Under the pieces are notes generated by a model. It did no database searches. It saw only the letters and a list, made by a program, of their open reading frames with translations, and was not told where the DNA came from. 57,600 bases of DNA, from assembly GCA_964397855.1 (NCBI GenBank), contig CAYNKQ010000005.1:1-57600 (forward strand), written 5' to 3'. Position 1 is the first letter of the stretch. The number at the start of each line of letters is the position of its first letter. Origin of the DNA: UBA7683 sp964397855 (GTDB taxonomy: Bacteria > Patescibacteriota > Saccharimonadia > Saccharimonadales > UBA7683). The position numbers were made by a program, and so were the translations under genes. Of this stretch, positions 53,748 to 57,600 are shown piece after piece.

Positions 53748-53754
53748 ATATAAC

Positions 53755-54369
53755 ATGAGTGCCGAAAATGAAAACGATCACGACAGAACTATATCTAGGC
53801 AGCTTGAAGCAGAATTAGGTCAACATACGGAAGCCACTAAGGTTAGCTTAGCTAGTCAAATACGGGGTTATGCGACAGGTTTGGTGCAACTCGGTTACCC
53901 CAAAGAAGGGTACCCTATTAATCCCGTTATGGTCGCTGGAATAACTTGGCTGGATGGAGAAGAGCCCCGGCTAAAAGTTGCATTTGAACAAGATGGATTC
54001 AACCCATCTGCAACACATAGAGCTAGAGTCACTGTAAGTACCGTAAGGCAAATCGAGGAGAATGAAGCATGCGAAGTGGGTCGTGAATACATACTTGCAT
54101 ACTCTGGTGGGAAGTACTTGCCTAATATGAGTCACTCAAGAGATATTCTTCCGAGCACTAATGAGCCTCAAGTGAAGACGGATTCGCTTAATTTAACGGC
54201 GGCATGGTTGGCAGTACAGGCTAGTTTGGAAATGACAAATGCAGATGGATCTGAGGATATCGTTGAAATACACACATTCCCAGAGCTTGATATGTATGAT
54301 ATGGTAGCGGCGCATGAACTTCTAAGGATTGCTTTCAAAGTTCATAGAAGTAAGGATTATCCTAAGTAG
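53755..54369 (+). CDS. Protein of unknown function, 204 residues
   Basis: Soluble, acidic, with a helical start (RTISRQLEAELGQHTEATKVSLASQI) and a beta-rich centre (VMVAGITWLDGEEPRLKVAFEQ, HRARVTVSTVRQI). No family recognised. A good promoter lies 7 bases before its ATG and a terminator follows its stop, so it is a single-gene unit between the aminopeptidase and nusA. Confidence 0.68.
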   Translation: MSAENENDHDRTISRQLEAELGQHTEATKVSLASQIRGYATGLVQLGYPKEGYPINPVMVAGITWLDGEEPRLKVAFEQDGFNPSATHRARVTVSTVRQIEENEACEVGREYILAYSGGKYLPNMSHSRDILPSTNEPQVKTDSLNLTAAWLAVQASLEMTNADGSEDIVEIHTFPELDMYDMVAAHELLRIAFKVHRSKDYPK

Positions 54370-54405
54370 ACTCTAGGCTTGGCCTGTGCTATACTAAAAC
54401 ACGAA

Positions 54406-54431
54406 TCCGGCCACTGTGGTCGGAATTTTTT
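54406..54431 (+). terminator. Rho-independent terminator before nusA
   Basis: tccggcca (54406-54413) pairs with tggtcgga (54417-54424), with one G-U pair, and six T follow. It separates the 204-residue gene from nusA. Confidence 0.8.
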
Positions 54432-54565
54432 ATAAACAACGTGGTGCACTTGTTGTCATGGGTTTGTCGAAGAATCTGAAACAATCACGGATTTCTCGAT
54501 AAGCCCTACCCGTCTGGCCAGCAGGGTGAACAGGTCAAAATGACATTCTATTGAAAGGAAATAAA

Positions 54566-55810
54566 ATGGAACTACAAATTAAACAACTCGTTATGGCAAT
54601 CAAGCAACTCGCTGAAGAAAAAAATCTTCCAGAAGATGTTGTTAATGAAGCGGTTGAACAGGCGCTAGCAGCCGCTTACCGAAAAGACTTTGGTGAACGT
54701 GAACAAAACGTCTCAGTCACCCTTAATCAGAACACGGGCGAGATGACTGCCATCACAAGCTACGATGTTGTTGAAGAAGAGGATATTGAAAACGACGCTC
54801 AACAGATCACTGTTGAAGAAGCGCAAAAGTACAAAAAAGGTGCTGTAGTTGGAGATGTTGTAACTGAAGAAGCCCACCCAACCACTTTTGGCCGTGTTGC
54901 CGCTCAAACCGCTAAGCAGGTTATTTTGCAACGACTTCGTGAATCTGAACGAGAGATTGTTCTTAACGAATACGAAGATAAGATTGGCACCGTTATTGTT
55001 GGTACAGTGCAGCGAGTTGAGCCTCGTCTTGTCCGAGTTGATTTGGGTAAAGCTACAGGGATCTTGCCTGCTAGTGAACAGATTCAAGGTGAATATTACG
55101 GCGTAGGTTCACGAGTTAAGGTGTACCTTAAAGATGTTGAACGCGGCAACCGCGGTCCTCAGCTAGTGCTTTCTCGAGCTAATGAAGCATTTATCGAATA
55201 CCTATTCCGCCAAGAAGTGCCAGAAATGGATGGTGGCGCTGTAGAAATCAAGGGAATCGCCCGCCAAGCTGGAATGCGAACCAAGTTGGCCGTAGCCTCA
55301 ACTGTTCCTGGCGTTGACCCAGTCGGTACATTTGTTGGTGGCCACGGTACTCGCGTACAAGCCGTTATGAACGAAATTGGTGATCAAGAAAAGATCGATA
55401 TCATCACGTTTGCTGAAGATCCAGAAACCTATATTAAAAATGCACTTTCCCCAACAGAAGTAATCCGCGTTGAACTTAACGAAAGCGGCAAGCATGCAAA
55501 GGTTATTGTTGACCAATCTCAACTTTCAATTGCAATTGGTAAAGGTGGTCAGAATGTTCGTCTTGCAAGTAAACTTACTGGCTACGAACTTGATATTGAG
55601 TCTGGTGCTCCAGCAACGCTTACTCCAAAACAAGAGGTTGTTGAAGCTGCTCCTGCTCCAACTGCTGAAGCTACGCCAGTTGTCACAGCTAATCCGGCTG
55701 AGGCGCCAAAACAGCCAGAGGCTCCAGCTGCTAAGAAGTCTACCAAACCTAAGCGTCGTGATGATATTGAAGCTGGTTTGCTTGGAGCGATCGAAGAACA
55801 CGGCGAATAG
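54566..55810 (+). CDS. nusA: Transcription termination/antitermination factor NusA
   Basis: 414 residues: N-terminal RNA polymerase-binding domain (about 1-125), S1 domain (about 130-200, IVGTVQRVEPRLVRVDLGKATGILP), two KH domains (about 205-345, with GTFVGGHGTRVQAV and IAIGKGGQNVRLAS) and a disordered Ala/Pro/Glu tail instead of the acidic repeats of Proteobacteria. The ATG at 54566 follows GAAAGGA; an in-frame TTG five codons earlier is less likely. rimP and infB, its usual neighbours, are not adjacent. It could contribute to pausing at the pheS attenuator. Confidence 0.96.
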   Translation: MELQIKQLVMAIKQLAEEKNLPEDVVNEAVEQALAAAYRKDFGEREQNVSVTLNQNTGEMTAITSYDVVEEEDIENDAQQITVEEAQKYKKGAVVGDVVTEEAHPTTFGRVAAQTAKQVILQRLRESEREIVLNEYEDKIGTVIVGTVQRVEPRLVRVDLGKATGILPASEQIQGEYYGVGSRVKVYLKDVERGNRGPQLVLSRANEAFIEYLFRQEVPEMDGGAVEIKGIARQAGMRTKLAVASTVPGVDPVGTFVGGHGTRVQAVMNEIGDQEKIDIITFAEDPETYIKNALSPTEVIRVELNESGKHAKVIVDQSQLSIAIGKGGQNVRLASKLTGYELDIESGAPATLTPKQEVVEAAPAPTAEATPVVTANPAEAPKQPEAPAAKKSTKPKRRDDIEAGLLGAIEEHGE

Positions 55811-55914
55811 AAGTTGATCAAATAGATAGATATTCTGTCTCTTGTCGTACCCACGCTCCACAGCCCTAGTGAGGGAGTGTTATCCCCGCGAAGGTCGTAG
55901 ATACGCCGTGGCGT

Positions 55915-56236
55915 GCAGGAATCCAGCCCACAATAGTCATCTTCCCATTCCTACGTCCTGAACTTCTCTCAACCTGTATTTCTCCAAACAACTATCTTCT
56001 TCTCTTTCCCTCCTCACTTTTGCCGCCAAAAGTAAGATAAAAGCACACCCATAGCACCCAAGCCTCGATACCCCTCCAGCTCCTTTCTGACGCGTCAGGA
56101 CGATGACAAGCATCCTTCACTTATCTCTTTTGTTTGTTCAGGCAAGTCCTTCCTGTACTCGTCAGAAAGCAGCTTCCGGGGTTCGGGTTTGGTTGAATGG
56201 GTGGGGAAGTTGTCTCGCGGGGCGAGGGTTAATTGA
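55915..56236 (+). repeat. Large intergenic repeat, copy 2 (about 320 bases)
   Basis: Same orientation and block order as 15532-15854. The most conserved part is the 3' end: four G-tracts at 56178-56206 and a ctcgc/gcgag hairpin at 56214-56226 whose loop is ggg here and ttt in copy 1. Spacers differ strongly, so the copies are old or the blocks are under selection. Confidence 0.75.
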
Positions 56237-56322
56237 TATACAACACTCCGAGCAATTTTATGCGGAGTAAGGTAGCTTAGTGCATAAATAAACAGAGTGT
56301 GTTGTCAAGAAAACTAAGTAAT

Positions 56323-56349
56323 TTAGCACTCTTGACTCGTGAGTGCTAA
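56323..56349. promoter_or_regulatory. CIRCE operator (HrcA binding site)
   Basis: TTAGCACTC, nine bases, GAGTGCTAA: a perfect match to the CIRCE consensus. It overlaps the clpC promoter and predicts that the HrcA repressor controls clpC in response to unfolded protein through GroEL. Confidence 0.96.
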
Positions 56350-56360
56350 GTGACTATACT
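56332..56360 (+). promoter_or_regulatory. clpC promoter inside the CIRCE element
   Basis: TTGACT (56332-56337) lies in the CIRCE spacer; after 17 bases comes TATACT (56355-56360). HrcA bound to CIRCE would block polymerase directly. Transcription starts near 56367, giving a leader of about 80 bases. Confidence 0.85.
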
Positions 56361-56446
56361 TGCTATAGTGATGAGAAATAATACCACTGCTGTAAAAAAG
56401 TTCAAAGCGTATCGTTTCTTACCTTCGGGAGGAGTATAGTCATAGT

Positions 56447-57600
56447 ATGAATTCAGCAAAAGAGTTTCAAGAATTTTTAAACCGATTAACCGAAAATGCT
56501 CGGCAAAGTCTTCAGCATGCTGACGGACTGGCCCGTGGGTTCGGCAGCGCATATATTGGTACGGAACACATTTTGCTTGGCGTACTCAGTCAAGAAAGTT
56601 CCATTGGTGCAAAATTACTAGAAACATCTGGCGTAACACTTGATCGTGCTCGCACTGCGCTGAAGTTAACACCAAAAGCTATTGTGATAAACCTCACCGG
56701 TAGCAAAGGTCTTAGCGAAGCCGCAAAGCTTACGTTGCGTACTAGTTGGGAAATAGCAAAAGAATTTAATCAAGATTACTGCGGTACCGAACACATACTC
56801 TACAGTATATTGTTACAGAAGAACGCGCGAGCAAACGTATTGCTACGAGATATGAGCATTAATGTAGATGATCTTACCTCTGAACTTGAAGGCTACCTTA
56901 ACCAGCAACGATTCGAATATGAAGATACGAGCACCACAACTAAGCCTCAAAACAAAAAGGCCAAAAGTGCCTTAGAATTCTTCGGCACAGATCTTACAGA
57001 GGAGGCCCGAGCCGGTAGACTTGATCCAGTGATTGGTAGAGCTAAAGAGCTCAAACGAGTGGTGACTATACTATCTAGACGCACTAAAAATAACCCTATC
57101 TTGATTGGAGAGCCAGGCGTGGGCAAAACGGCAATAGTTGAAGGGCTTGCCCAGCATATTGCTGAAGAAAAGGTGCCAGAAAACTTGCTAGACAAACGAA
57201 TTATTATGCTTGATCTTTCGGGAATGATTGCTGGTACAAAATATCGTGGTGAGTTTGAAGAGCGTCTTAAAGCTATAATGCAAGAAATTGCCGCTGATTC
57301 AAGTGTAATTGTCTTTATAGATGAGATTCATCTGCTTGTTGGAGCAGGTGCAGCTGAAGGTGCGCTTGATGCCGCAAATATTCTAAAGCCCGTACTAGCT
57401 CGTGGCGCAATGCGCGTGATTGGTGCCACCACAACTGATGAATACCAGAAAAGCATCGAAAAGGATGCAGCTTTGGAGAGAAGGTTTCAGAGCATTCAAG
57501 TAGCGCCACCCACGCTTGATGAAACAATGGCGATCCTGCAGGGACTCAAATCTAAGTATGAGGCACACCACGGTGTAAGTATTGATGATCACTTGATCGA
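56447..57600 (+). CDS. clpC: Clp protease ATPase ClpC (partial, runs off the window)
   Basis: The frame is open to the window end (384 codons). Residues about 10-145 form the double Clp N-domain (IGTEHILLGVL, CGTEHILYSIL), then a linker, then the first AAA+ module with FGTDLTEEARAGRLDPVIGR, Walker A GEPGVGKTA (about 222-230), Walker B VIVFIDEIH (about 287-295) and ALERRFQ. It unfolds proteins for ClpP. GGGAGGAG lies 12 bases before the ATG, a slightly long spacing. Unlike most first genes here it has a true 5' leader, with CIRCE control. Confidence 0.95.
   Translation, partial: MNSAKEFQEFLNRLTENARQSLQHADGLARGFGSAYIGTEHILLGVLSQESSIGAKLLETSGVTLDRARTALKLTPKAIVINLTGSKGLSEAAKLTLRTSWEIAKEFNQDYCGTEHILYSILLQKNARANVLLRDMSINVDDLTSELEGYLNQQRFEYEDTSTTTKPQNKKAKSALEFFGTDLTEEARAGRLDPVIGRAKELKRVVTILSRRTKNNPILIGEPGVGKTAIVEGLAQHIAEEKVPENLLDKRIIMLDLSGMIAGTKYRGEFEERLKAIMQEIAADSSVIVFIDEIHLLVGAGAAEGALDAANILKPVLARGAMRVIGATTTDEYQKSIEKDAALERRFQSIQVAPPTLDETMAILQGLKSKYEAHHGVSIDDHLI

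Larger units (their letters stand above)
55811..56446. other. Non-coding region between nusA and clpC
   Basis: It holds the second copy of the large repeat (55915-56236) and, at its right end, the CIRCE operator and promoter of clpC. Between 55811 and 55914 I see only degenerate repeat-like sequence (cccgcgaaggtcg, ccgtggcgtgcagg). No gene is supported here; ORFs on the opposite strand run through repeat and promoter. Confidence 0.75.

Noticed and set aside
54458..54502. A 14-codon ORF (starting atgggtttgtcg) upstream of nusA as a possible leader peptide
   Set aside because: No amino-acid bias and no alternative terminator pair between it and nusA; the terminator present lies before it.
55526..55861. 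Antisense ORFs (90-111 codons) over the nusA tail
   Set aside because: They reflect the Ala/Pro-rich codon pattern of the NusA tail read in reverse and have no motifs.
1..57600. tRNA, rRNA, tmRNA and CRISPR arrays
   Set aside because: I looked through the gaps, mainly 15204-15905, 18478-18566, 54370-54565 and 55811-56446, and saw no cloverleaf, TTCRA loop context or regularly spaced repeats.

Overview
The window looks like a chromosomal segment of a Patescibacteria (CPR) bacterium, most likely a Candidatus Saccharibacteria (TM7) relative. The reasons are tightly packed small genes with many 1-4 base overlaps, a two-gene transketolase beside a glycolysis/pentose-phosphate cluster, a PilB-type ATPase, a gatCAB operon carrying an extra HEPN-like gene, no amino-acid biosynthesis genes, and very short promoter-to-start distances. 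TGA ends many genes in ATGA overlaps, so the standard code is used and lineages that recode TGA are excluded. This placement rests on gene content only.

Layout. 1-5.2 kb: a Fur-family repressor divergent from a ZIP metal transporter, a GH63-like glycosidase, a P-loop kinase, YajQ, a hairpin-flanked GIY-YIG nuclease ORF, an FMN reductase and a 51-residue zinc-knuckle-like gene. 5.3-13.1 kb: a phenylalanine attenuator (leader peptide, antiterminator, terminator) followed by pheS, four coupled accessory genes, pheT and an ABC exporter. 13.2-18.4 kb: a membrane FKBP, glutaredoxin, thioredoxin reductase, a repeat-filled non-coding region, peptide deformylase, a small exported peptide, pyrophosphatase, a Nudix enzyme and an unknown gene. 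18.6-24.8 kb: gap, rpiB, rpe, split transketolase, fba and a PfkB kinase, which together link triose and pentose phosphates. 24.8-34.1 kb: an unknown gene coupled to a LOG-family protein, a membrane protein, uvrB, a VirB4/HerA-like ATPase followed by two tandem paralogues, and an alpha/beta hydrolase. 34.2-38.9 kb: gatC-gatA-HEPN-like-gatB and four small, mostly membrane genes. 38.9-48.8 kb: recF, an HD protein, dnaE (interrupted by a 10-N assembly gap), an unknown gene, an SpoU methylase, pilB and malic enzyme. 48.9-57.6 kb: rplS, a second hairpin-flanked GIY-YIG element coupled to rnhB-yraN, an M1 aminopeptidase, an unknown gene, nusA, a second copy of the large intergenic repeat, and a CIRCE-controlled clpC that runs off the window.

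Three things stand out. First, a complete pheST-type attenuator whose 14-residue leader peptide appears to be translated from a leaderless transcript. Second, two GIY-YIG ORFs, each bracketed by inverted REP-like hairpins, suggesting a nuclease-linked mobile repeat family; one copy supplies the promoter for rnhB-yraN. Third, a roughly 320-base intergenic repeat present twice (15.5 and 55.9 kb) that conserves a possible G-quadruplex followed by a hairpin. At least fifteen genes have a TATAAT-like box 7-9 bases before the start codon, so leaderless mRNA seems to be the normal form of first genes here; I used this spacing to correct several starts.
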